NCBI GenBank assembly: GCA_016709725.1
Contig: JADJMG010000030.1
Location: 151,617 to 215,616, forward strand
Source: Bacteroidota bacterium
GTDB taxonomy: Bacteria > Bacteroidota > Bacteroidia > AKYH767-A > OLB10
Direction: 5' to 3'
DNA length: 64,000 nt
The position numbers were made by a program, and so were the translations under genes. Position 1 is the first letter of the stretch. The number at the start of each line of letters is the position of its first letter. This document shows, one piece after another, positions 18,512 to 27,660 of this stretch. The notes beneath the pieces were generated by a model. That model did no database searches. It saw only the letters and a list, made by a program, of their open reading frames with translations, and was not told the DNA's origin.

Positions 18512-21500
18512 TTATTTTGCGAAAGGCATTCTGCCAGGTGTATAAGGAGCTTTTAACTGATCGAGTGTGTTTTCGAGACCTTGCATATCGGCACCAATGG
18601 ATTTTAAATCTGCAATCACTTGTTTCAATTCCTTTTCTGCGATGGCAAATGATTTACGAAAAGTACCTGTAGGAGCCGTAGTCGTATTCCACATTCCATA
18701 TTCAACAACTCCAATTCGGTCGTTGATTGAAGGAGCCGTTTCGAACTCACGTTTAGCGAGTGATCCATCGCCGAATAGTTTTAAGTTGATCGCATTCAAT
18801 CGAACTTGAATATCATTCAAACTTTTCACAAGCGCCGGAGTAGTGCTTGGGGTTTCTATTAACGCTTGTTTTATGAACTTCAATTTATTTCCAATTTCAT
18901 TTCTATATTCATTTGTTCCACCTAATACTCTGCGCAATTCCGAAACCTCTTTACAGAAATCGTCATACGCTTTTTTATCGGTAGCAGTAAATGTATTTAA
19001 GTTTAAACTACGTAAGGAGAAAGGCTGCGCAGGAACTAATTCCGTGGTAATACCATCCTCCACTTTACTGAGCGTGACTGTATAATTTCCGGGCAAGGCC
19101 AATGGTCCCACTGGATTTTGATCCCATGGATTGTTAGGATCCGGCTTGTAAAAATTAATAGGGTTCGAAGCAGCATATCGCAAATCCCAATTAAGGCGCT
19201 TTAATCCTTTCTTAGGTGCAGTCTTTAAATTTCGTATAGGCGTACCGTTAGCATCCTTAATGATGAAAAGTAAATAGGGTTCTGTTTGATTATCTTCCAA
19301 ACGAATGGAATCGGCAGATGGATAATAAACAGGTTCTCCTTTTTAATTTTTCCTTTCTCTATCTCTTGTCTCTTCTCTTTTATTGTTTTGATATCTTCTT
19401 TCAAATAATAAGTAAACACCGTTCCTTGCTTTGGATTTTCACAAGCATAAAAACCTTCTCCTAAAAATCCTTTTAATGGGAACCCATGCTCTTGATATTC
19501 GATAAACTGAACGCCTTCTTTAATAGGATAAATTAAAGCCATTTGATCTAAATCTTCTACTTTCATTTTACGCAAAGGGGAATAATCATCTAAAATATAA
19601 AATCCTCTACCAAAAGTAGCAAGCACCAAATCACTTTCGCGCTCTTGAATTTCCATATCACGAACGGCTACAGTAGGTAGGCCACCTTTCATCTGCACCC
19701 AACGATTGCCACCATTTATACTACAATAAACACCGAATTCTGTTCCAACAAATAGCAAGTTTTTATTGATTGGATCTTCCACCATGCAATAAGTACTTCC
19801 TCTTTCAGGCAAGTTGTTGGAGATGGAAGACCAGGTGCGTCCACCATCAACACTTTTATAAATATACGGGGTGAAATCACCATAACGATGATGATTGAAC
19901 GTTGCATAGAATACATTTTTATCATGACGTGATGCCACAATTTGATTTACATAGGTTCGATCGGGTACACCGGGGAACGATTCTATCTTCGACCAATTTT
20001 TTCCACCATCCGTGGTCACTTGAATGAGTCCATCATCCGTTCCTACTACCAAATGATTTTCATCGAAGGGAGATTCAGCAATTGAAACAAGTTGTCCGTA
20101 AATATCGGTCGACTGATTTTTTGCCACAGCATCCATACTCCACACTTTTCCCATCACGGGTAATTTATTTCGATCAATTTGACGTGACAAATCGCCACTG
20201 ATCGCAATCCAATTTTCTCCGCGATCGTCGGTACGGAATAATTTATTGGCTCCAAAATAGAGTCGGGTATTCGTATGTTTTGAAATGATGATGGGTGCGT
20301 CCCAATTCCATCGAAGTCCTGGTTCATTTTCACCTTCGACGGGTTTAATATCGAGGGCTTCTCCGCTTTTTTTATCGTAACGTACTAGACCGCCGTATTG
20401 AGATTCAGAATAAACAATATTCGGATCCTTTGGATCTACCACGGTTTCAAATCCATCTCCACCAGTAGTAATTACCCAATCCATGTTATGAATTCCGTTT
20501 GCGCTTTTTGTTCTGGAAGGTCCTCCTAATGTATTATTATCTTGCGTACCTCCGTAAACGTTATAAAATGGAGTTGCATTATCTACTGCTACTTTATAAA
20601 ACTGAGTGATGGGTAAATTGGATTTAAATTCCCAGTTCAATGCATAATCAAATGTCTCATATAATCCGCCATCACAACCTGCTAATAAGTGATTGGTGTT
20701 TTTTGGATTTATCCAAAGCGCGTGATTATCGACATGCTTATATTTTTCACCGAGGGTTTTAAAAGTTTTACCCCCATCGGTAGAAACGGTGATGAAAAAA
20801 TCCATTGAGAAAATTTTATCGACATCTTTCGGATCACAAAATATTTCTACGTAGTAATTTCCACTGGTATTTAAATCACCACGTCGCTCCCAACTAGCGC
20901 CGCGATCGGTAGAACGATAGGTTCCACCTTTCTTATCACTGGCCTCCACCATACAATACAACACATCGGGATTAACGGGTGATACGCCCATTCCAATTCT
21001 TCCTAAATCAGTATCGGGTAAGCCCTTATTAATTTTATTCCAAGTAGCACCTGCGTCGGTACTTTTGTATATTCCTGATTCTGGTCCGCCGCTGATGTAT
21101 GTGAATCCTTGACGACGACGTTGATGTGCGGTTGCATACAAAACATTATTATTTCTTGGATCCATGTGAATTTCGTTACAGCCTGTATGTTCACTCACTG
21201 ATAAAATATTCTTCCATGTCTTCCCTCCATCTGTCGTTTTATAAATACCACGATCACCGCCAGCACTCCACAAGGGTCCGTAGGCTGCAACATAAACAAC
21301 CTCCGAATTCGTGGGATCCACTACAATCATTCCGGTATGTTCAGAATTTTTCAGACCCATATTCTTCCAACTCTTTCCACCATCTTCCGATTTATAAACT
21401 CCATCGCCATAAGCGACGCTACGTTGATTATTATTTTCGCCAGTTCCTACCCAAACAACATTTGAGTTATTGGGATCGATGGTCACACATCCAATCGAAT

Positions 21501-21795
21501 AAGAACCTTCTTTATCAAAAACGGGTGTGTAGGTGATACCAGCATTCGTTGTTTTCCATACTCCACCCGAAGCTGCGGCCACATAATACTCATTGATATT
21601 ATTGGGATTCACTTCAACATCGGAAACACGACCACTCGTGACAGCAGGACCGATCGAACGGAAAGTAAATCCGCTAAGGACGCCTGAATTAAACACGGTA
21701 TCTTTCGAAGCTGCTGTTCCTGCACTTTTCTTCTGTGAGAAGGATGGCATGACCACCAACAATAGTAGCCCTAATACAATAATTCTTTTAAACAT
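18512..21795 (-). CDS. Exported VPS10/sortilin-type BNR-repeat protein, broken by a -1 frameshift
   Basis: One gene of about 1,090 codons split into 21795-19225 and 19300-18512. The first frame has a signal peptide (MFKRIIVLGLLLLVVMPSFS) and many BNR/Asp-box repeats (S-x-D-x-G-x-x-W, for example KSEDGGKSWKN and STDRGASWE) making VPS10-like propellers. The second frame begins DNQTEPYLLFIIKDANG and continues into a C-terminal helical domain ending GRMPFAK, the usual end of this Bacteroidota family, often annotated as glycosyl hydrolase. The frames join at the run 19340-19344, where one more base gives GEPVYYPSADSIRLEDNQ. There is no T9SS domain, so it is probably periplasmic. Enzyme activity is unproven for the family. 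Confidence 0.85.
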
Positions 21796-21990
21796 GATTT
21801 TGATATATTAATCGATTAATAGTTTACCATTTACTTTATCGTTTCACTTATAGATATGCAGATTTCACATCAAAAGCAACTAAGCTAAACGAAGAAAAGA
21901 TATAGGGCTAAATTAATATTTTGAGGCATACAAAAAAGCTTCAACCGACAGGAAGTATAAAATCATCGACCAATAATAACAATGCAGGGT

Positions 21991-22590
21991 TTACTTTAAA
22001 TAACCCTCTATCATTTTAATCATTTCCTGAAGCGTTTCCTCGTCATTTTGACGCATGGGAAATCCTTCTGTGGTCATTAAGATCTCATTTTTTTCATTGA
22101 TCAGAACGGAGGTAGGATACGAGTTAACACCAAATTTAGATGAGATCGTATAGCATTTTGGACTCATCCCCGTACTCCCATCTTCTGGACATTCGGGAAC
22201 AATGGGATAGCGAATAGATTCCGTACGATATCTTTTGGCTACTGCATTTCCAGAAACAGAATCAATGCTATTAAACAAAATTAATTGAGACGGTGTATGC
22301 GGTGCAATGGCTAAAATTTGAAACTTAGTGCCTTTAAAATGATCATTTAACTTGTTGAGAACAGGAATTTCCTTCATGCAGGGACCACATCCAATATAAA
22401 AAAAGCTAATGAACGTTATCTTATTTTTGAAGTATGTACTATCAATCATTTTGTCATCGATTGATTTTCCAGTAAAAATTGGCATCTTAAAAACAGATTG
22501 TCCATTTACTGATCCGAAGAACATCGTAAACAAAACAAAATAAATTAAACGTTTATACATTATAGACAACTGCATCATTTGCTTTTTCAT
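21991..22590 (-). CDS. TlpA/ResA-like thioredoxin-fold protein
   Basis: A 199-residue exported redoxin of the AhpC/TSA-TlpA type. The N-terminal hydrophobic segment (residues 13-30) is a signal peptide or anchor. The active site is FFYIGCGPCMKEIPVLN with C68 and C71. The conserved cis-proline is in NSYPTSVLINEKNEI near residue 157. A small cysteine-containing insertion (CPEDGSTGMSPKCY) between them is not usual in TlpA. It would reduce disulphides in the periplasm, for instance in cytochrome c maturation. Its ATG overlaps the stop of the MFS transporter gene by 4 bp, so the two are translationally coupled, although no functional link is known. Confidence 0.87.
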   Translation of the reverse strand: MKKQMMQLSIMYKRLIYFVLFTMFFGSVNGQSVFKMPIFTGKSIDDKMIDSTYFKNKITFISFFYIGCGPCMKEIPVLNKLNDHFKGTKFQILAIAPHTPSQLILFNSIDSVSGNAVAKRYRTESIRYPIVPECPEDGSTGMSPKCYTISSKFGVNSYPTSVLINEKNEILMTTEGFPMRQNDEETLQEMIKMIEGYLK

Positions 22591-23801
22591 TTAATAAATC
22601 TTCCCGATAAAGTTCTCCATGCTAGAAATCCACTGATTGAAACTAAGATTGCTCCCATCATAAATGCTGCACCTGGAAAATAAACGAGACCATTCTTTCT
22701 AGTAAAAAAAGCAAATAGATTAGTCATCAAAGGTGGGCCAATAATAGAAGTCACGCTGATTAAGCTGGTGAGAGCTCCTTGTAGTTCGCCCTGTTCATTT
22801 GCGGGCACTTGATTAGAAATTATTCCTTGAAGTGATGGCCCAGCAATTCCACCTAAGCAATATGGAATCAAGAAAACGAACATCATCCATCCTTGATTGC
22901 TAAAAGCAAACAAGGATAAACCGACAGTGTACATCATCATTCCTACATACACGGATCGGTTTGGACCGAGTCGAGGATTAATAACACGAATTAATCCACC
23001 CTGTACGATGGCAACACAGAGTCCAGCCATTCCTAAAGAATAACCTACCATGGCTTTACTCCAACTAAATCGCTCAATGGTAAAAAATGTCCACGTGCTT
23101 TGCACGGCATGAGCGGCGATATAAACTAATACTAACGAAGCTACCAATCCCAAAATAACTGGATAGCGTCCTAAATGTTTTAAGGAGCCGATGGGGTTTG
23201 CTCTTTTCCATTCAAATTTTCTTCTGTTCTCAACGCTCAATGATTCGGGCAACACAAAATAACCATACACCCAATTTAAAAACGTCAATCCAGCGGCGGC
23301 GAAGAAGGGAATGCGAGAACCAAACTCACCCAAAACACCACCGATTACTGGGCCCACAATAAATCCTATTCCAAAGGCCATGCCCACAATACCAAAATTC
23401 TGCGCACGTTTTTCGGGAGTACTGATATCTGCTATATAAGCTGTAGCGGTGGTAATACTTGCGCCACAAATACCTGCTAATAGTCTTCCAACAAATAACC
23501 AACCAATGGTGGGAGCGAAAGCAAGAAACAGATAATCCAATCCAAAACCAAAAAGAGAAATCAATAAAATGGGTCTTCTGCCGTAACGATCACTTAGTCC
23601 ACCTAAGATTGGAGAAAACAAAAATTGCATGATGGCATAAGCAAACATCATCCAACCTCCATACTTAGAAGCATCGCTAATGGTGCCGCCTGTTAATTCT
23701 TGGATGAGTGCTGGTAATACTGGTAAAATAATTCCCAGTCCAATAATATCCACCAGCATGGTCACAAAAATAAAAGGGAGTGCTGGTTTATTGCTTTTCA
23801 T
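22587..23801 (-). CDS. Major facilitator superfamily transporter, TetA-like (DHA1 family)
   Basis: A 404-residue, twelve-helix inner membrane antiporter. The DHA1 motif A between helices 2 and 3 is GGLSDRYGRRPILL, and motif C (GPVIGGVLGEFG) is in helix 5, the antiporter signature of TetA-type drug/proton exchangers. The N-terminus MKSNKPALPFIFVTMLVDIIGLGIILPVLP is characteristic of TCR/Tet-like proteins from environmental bacteria. Such homologues often have no tetracycline activity, so substrate is not assigned. It heads a two-gene unit with the TlpA-like gene. Confidence 0.88.
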   Translation of the reverse strand: MKSNKPALPFIFVTMLVDIIGLGIILPVLPALIQELTGGTISDASKYGGWMMFAYAIMQFLFSPILGGLSDRYGRRPILLISLFGFGLDYLFLAFAPTIGWLFVGRLLAGICGASITTATAYIADISTPEKRAQNFGIVGMAFGIGFIVGPVIGGVLGEFGSRIPFFAAAGLTFLNWVYGYFVLPESLSVENRRKFEWKRANPIGSLKHLGRYPVILGLVASLVLVYIAAHAVQSTWTFFTIERFSWSKAMVGYSLGMAGLCVAIVQGGLIRVINPRLGPNRSVYVGMMMYTVGLSLFAFSNQGWMMFVFLIPYCLGGIAGPSLQGIISNQVPANEQGELQGALTSLISVTSIIGPPLMTNLFAFFTRKNGLVYFPGAAFMMGAILVSISGFLAWRTLSGRFIK

Positions 23802-23878
23802 TTATTCGGGTATTCAACTAAAGAGTATTATTTATAAAAATGAAAAACTAAGATTTATAAGTTAAAACTTCCTAAAAC

Positions 23879-23917
23879 AAAGACAGCATAAAAACAATTT
23901 GTCTTTATGCTGTCTTT
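23879..23917 (-). terminator. Rho-independent terminator after the DUF1579 gene
   Basis: A perfect 14-bp stem (AAAGACAGCATAAA with TTTATGCTGTCTTT) and an 11-nt loop, followed on the minus strand by GTTTT. It lies 15 bp past the stop of the DUF1579 gene. Confidence 0.75.
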
Positions 23918-23931
23918 CTTATGAATAGAAA

Positions 23932-24633
23932 TTAATTTTTCTTCATCACTATTTTCATAGTAAGAAATTCTTTACCGGCAGGCGGTGTATTATACATTTC
24001 CATGATCATTTCGCTATCACTAGTCTGAGTAATAATTTCACGAACCTTTGTCATTTTCCCTGTGACAAAATCAGGCATTTCTCCAACAAAGGCAATACCT
24101 TTTGTTTTAGGATCCATCGTTCCTGTAGTATACAATAATCCAGTACTCATATTATCAACCCAAGAAGAATAATATTTTTTAGCTGCATTATCAAATGCAA
24201 CTAACCCAATTCCATGAAACGGCATTCCTGCAAATTCCCCGACGTGGGTAGATTGTTGATAGCGTCCTTCCAAAATCATTTCAATTTGAACTTTTGCAGA
24301 GCTTAACATGGGTTCAGCACCTTCATGAGACCATATAGTAATTTCTTCAGACCAGTTTCCTGATTGGTTATTTAACATTTCATGTTCTTGGCCTGGAGTC
24401 ATGTATGCCATCCATTTCGCATTCATTTCGTCGCTATTCATTTCACCAGCTTCATTTTTCACTTCCTTAGGTGTTGATAGCTCATTAGACTTCGTAGCTT
24501 TTTCTTTCGGAGTCTTAGCTTTCGCGGGTGCTGCCTTTTCTGGTACCGCCTTTTCAGGAGCTGACTTCTTGCGTTTGGGAATAAGAATTAAATCCCAAAC
24601 TCATCAATAGACAAAGTTATTATTTTTTTTCAT
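23932..24633 (-). CDS. DUF1579 family protein, damaged N-terminal leader
   Basis: The intact part, from about 24462, is a 176-residue DUF1579 domain (WMAYMTPGQEHEML, SGNWSEEITIW, STHVGEFAGMPFHGIGLVAFDN, FVGEMPDF), a family of unknown function related to calycin-like beta barrels. The likely start is the ATG at 24633, where MKKIITLS, LLMSLGFNSYSQTQEV and SAPEKAVPEKAAPAK can be read only by changing frame. Together they form a plausible signal peptide and a Pro/Ala/Lys-rich linker. That needs up to three single-base changes in about 90 bp: in the A8 run after the ATG, near 24605, and near 24567. A TACATTTG box lies at 24657-24664. The 24462 start (GTG) is only the open-frame start. Confidence 0.7.
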
Positions 24634-24689
24634 GGTAGTTAATATATTTTCCAATACAAATGTACAAAAAAGATTCGAATTCAATTAGT

Positions 24690-25034
24690 CTATTCAAACT
24701 CTAGATACTTAGAAGAAAGTTTCGCTGGAGCTACAAAGCAATAAGCGCTAGTCAGTATGTCTTTAAACATATCTTTCCTAATTTTTTTCAAACTAATTAA
24801 TGTCCATCCCTGCTTTCCCCATGCATTGGGTACGGGGTATATCACCTCTTTTTTAAATGAACAGAACACATCTTGATCAACCGGAGATAATCGAACACAA
24901 GCACGATTGTGTTCAAGATTCAGCGTTGCAAAAATTTTTCCTTTTACACGAAATGATGTTTTATCAAAATGAGGTTCTTCCGAAGTTTCTTCAAAAGAAA
25001 GCGCCAATTTTCTTACTTCGTCTTTGCTAATCAT
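24690..25034 (-). CDS. MmcQ/YjbR family DNA-binding-like protein
   Basis: A 114-residue protein of the MmcQ/YjbR family. Recognisable features are the N-terminal EVRKLALSFEETSEEPHFDKTSFRV, KIFATLN, CVRLSP and the C-terminal GKQGWTLISLKKI. The structure of family members resembles a double-wing DNA-binding fold, but the biological role is unknown. The length is typical. Its ATG lies 16 bp downstream of the di-haem cytochrome c gene, so the two probably share a transcript without an evident functional link. Confidence 0.85.
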   Translation of the reverse strand: MISKDEVRKLALSFEETSEEPHFDKTSFRVKGKIFATLNLEHNRACVRLSPVDQDVFCSFKKEVIYPVPNAWGKQGWTLISLKKIRKDMFKDILTSAYCFVAPAKLSSKYLEFE

Positions 25035-25050
25035 TCAATAAAAGTATGCT

Positions 25051-26022
25051 TTACTTTGCAGAAATCAAAACGGGTCCTGTATTATTAGTCACAGGTGGAA
25101 TTGATTGAAGATATCGGTAAATTGCTTTAAGTTCTAAGTCAGACAAATTCAAAAATTGACCCCACGGCATCATACTTTCTTTAATTATCTTTCCTTTTCT
25201 AAAACGTTGAATGAATTCCTGCTCTGTCCAATTCGCTAATCTTCCTGTGGTAGGATCGGTAGTAATATTTGGTGAAACGAGTATTAATTCTGGATTTGTT
25301 TCACAAGGCATCTTAAATCCTCCTGCATAGAAAGGGCCCACATATTTTCCTGTTTTCATATCTCTATCGGTATGACAGCCTCTGCAATTTGCAACCGATT
25401 GTGCTAAATATTTTCCATATTCAATAGATGAATCTGGTTTCACCACTACTTGAATTTCTTCACTTGGTCCAACTGGAGTAATTACAAATGCTTTTAAAAT
25501 ATTTCCAAGCAGTTTCCATTCAGATCTTGGAACTTCATTCTTTACGGGATCAACAGTTCGTAAGTAAGAAATAATTGCTGTTAAATCCGAATCACTTAAA
25601 TTTTGAAACGGCATGAACTCAAGTAAAGCACGGCCATCATACCCTACCATATGACGCAAGGAGCGTGCAAGGACACTATCTGGCCAACTACCAATTCCTG
25701 TTTCTTTATCGGAAGTAATGTTAGGTGTAATAATTTTCGCTGGCGGGATATCAAAAATATGTCCACCTGACAACGGAACAATTTCGCCTTGTTCTATTGC
25801 ATCCACCATCTCCACCGGGGCATGACAATAGGCACAGTGTGCGGCACCATATACCAATGCTTTACCACGTTGAATGACTAAGCTATCCTGTACGGCATGA
25901 ATTTGGGGATAAGGAGCATCGAAAGTTCGATCCTTTTTCACGAACACTACAGCGGCTAATACAACGACAAATAGCAGCAGAAAAAGACCAATCCATTTAA
26001 AGATTTTTAGGATAATAATCAT
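25051..26022 (-). CDS. Membrane-anchored di-haem cytochrome c
   Basis: A 323-residue protein with an uncleaved N-terminal membrane helix (residues 8-28) and two class I cytochrome c domains. Haem-binding CXXCH motifs are CAYCH at 63-67 and CRGCH at 213-217. Candidate methionine ligands are in FMPF (near 137) and SMMPWGQF (near 290). Each domain ends in the expected SDxELxAI-x-YL helix. It would carry electrons in the periplasm, as in the small subunits of alcohol or gluconate dehydrogenases, but no dehydrogenase lies nearby, so the partner is unknown. It is followed by the MmcQ-like gene. Confidence 0.9.
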   Translation of the reverse strand: MIIILKIFKWIGLFLLLFVVVLAAVVFVKKDRTFDAPYPQIHAVQDSLVIQRGKALVYGAAHCAYCHAPVEMVDAIEQGEIVPLSGGHIFDIPPAKIITPNITSDKETGIGSWPDSVLARSLRHMVGYDGRALLEFMPFQNLSDSDLTAIISYLRTVDPVKNEVPRSEWKLLGNILKAFVITPVGPSEEIQVVVKPDSSIEYGKYLAQSVANCRGCHTDRDMKTGKYVGPFYAGGFKMPCETNPELILVSPNITTDPTTGRLANWTEQEFIQRFRKGKIIKESMMPWGQFLNLSDLELKAIYRYLQSIPPVTNNTGPVLISAK

Positions 26023-26144
26023 TATGAATAGTTTTACATATTACATCCGAAATTTAAAATAAATACTCGGAGGTGTCAATCCATAAACAATCATCATCCA
26101 ATCATTTCTTGAAATTATCCTCTAATTACAGCATGATTTCCGCT

Positions 26145-27389
26145 CTATTTTCTAAACGAAGCTTTTCTTCCAGCTGCATTTCGTGATGGCGCTGAGGGAG
26201 CAGGTTTGCGAGATCCTTGACGATTTTTTGCAGCTAATGCAGGATCGGGTGCGAGTAATACTCCATCTTGTAAAAATTTATGTTTGCGAATAATTTCCAA
26301 TTCTTCGCCGTATTTTTTTATCAGTTCTTTTTCGACATCTCCATCATCATAGCCTCGGAAGCTAACGGAAACCCCTTCTCTACCGGCCCGACCTGTACGA
26401 CCAATTCGATGCACATACGTTTCTCCATCAGCAGGCATATCAAAATTGATTACTAAATCCAATTCTTTTACATCAATTCCACGAGAAGCCAAATCGGTTG
26501 CCACTAAAATTTTTAAGCTGTGTGCTTTAAAAGATTGCAATGCTTTCTCTCGTTGATTTTGCGATTTATCGCCATGAATAGCTTGTGCAGGATGACCTTC
26601 TTTCGTTAACACTTTGGATAAGCGATCGGCGCCTCTTTTTGTTCTTGTAAAAATTAATGCTTGCTCGGCAGGTTCTTTCTCCAACACATCCAACAATAAA
26701 TGTTGACGTTGATCGCGGTTCACATAATACATGCGTTGACGAATTTTAGGAAGATTATTTTCATCAGCTACAATTTGAACTCTAACGGGATCGGACATGT
26801 GCTTTTCTGCCATTGTGCGAATATCAGCGGGCATGGTAGCACTGAATAATAATGTTTGACGTTTCTTTGGAAGCAATCCAAGAATTTTATTTAAGTCTCG
26901 AGCAAAGCCCATATCAAGCATACGATCACACTCATCCAACACCAACACATCTACTTCACCCAATCGCAAATGACCCTGATTGTACAAGTCGATTAATCGA
27001 CCAGGCGTCGCAATTACGATTGCGGGATGACGTCTTAATTCTTGTTCTTGATTTCTTTGACCTACTCCGCCATAGATGAGCGCCATCCTAAATGGCAATG
27101 ATTTTCCATAAGCACTGAAGTTATCGTAGATCTGAATTGCTAGTTCACGAGTAGGGGCTAACACTAAAACTTTAATTCCTTTTGGAGGTGTTGATTTTCC
27201 CAAAATATGTAAGATGGGCAATGCGAAAGCAGCGGTTTTTCCGGTTCCTGTTTGTGCTAAAGAAAGCACATCTCTGCCTGCCATTACCGCCGGAATGGTT
27301 TGTTCTTGAACGGGGGTAGGCTCGCGGTACCCTTTTTCATGTAATGCTTCTAAAATTTGAGGAAGCAATTTTAAGTCACTAAATTTCAT
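26145..27389 (-). CDS. rhlE: DEAD-box RNA helicase, RhlE type
   Basis: A 414-residue ATP-dependent RNA helicase. All motifs are present in order: Q motif PTPVQEQTIPAV, Walker A AQTGTGKTAAFALP, PTRELAIQI, TPGRLIDL, the DECD variant of DEAD in VLDECDRMLDMGFA, SATMP, then VATDLASRGIDV and HRIGRTGRAGR. The C-terminal tail is basic (KNRQGSRKPAPSAPSRNAAG), as in RhlE proteins that act in ribosome assembly and RNA turnover, often at low temperature. The DECD box is a known variant in this subfamily. The gene stands alone and diverges from the T9SS gene at 27661. The 270-bp spacer between them shows no RNA or other gene. Confidence 0.92.
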   Translation of the reverse strand: MKFSDLKLLPQILEALHEKGYREPTPVQEQTIPAVMAGRDVLSLAQTGTGKTAAFALPILHILGKSTPPKGIKVLVLAPTRELAIQIYDNFSAYGKSLPFRMALIYGGVGQRNQEQELRRHPAIVIATPGRLIDLYNQGHLRLGEVDVLVLDECDRMLDMGFARDLNKILGLLPKKRQTLLFSATMPADIRTMAEKHMSDPVRVQIVADENNLPKIRQRMYYVNRDQRQHLLLDVLEKEPAEQALIFTRTKRGADRLSKVLTKEGHPAQAIHGDKSQNQREKALQSFKAHSLKILVATDLASRGIDVKELDLVINFDMPADGETYVHRIGRTGRAGREGVSVSFRGYDDGDVEKELIKKYGEELEIIRKHKFLQDGVLLAPDPALAAKNRQGSRKPAPSAPSRNAAGRKASFRK

Positions 27390-27660
27390 AATTAATTAAT
27401 ACCCATACGTTTAAAACCATGAAATTCGATCATGATTGCGGATGAGTGGCCTTAGGGCAATTTCTATTAAAACCGGGAGGGTTTGCGTGTGTGAAGAAAT
27501 CTCTTGCATCAACGATAGAAACCACGCTTCTGATGGCACAAAGATACGGAATATTGAGGGCAGATGCAACCCGCTTGCTTTTTGTCATTCAATACGGCAA
27601 CACATGAAACCTTTTACATGCTTGATCGTAGAATAAAACTTCAATAAAAACACATTGGTC

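Noticed and set aside
27390..27660. Riboswitch or small RNA between rhlE and the 27661 gene
   Set aside because: No recognisable consensus or stable terminator-like fold could be identified by eye.
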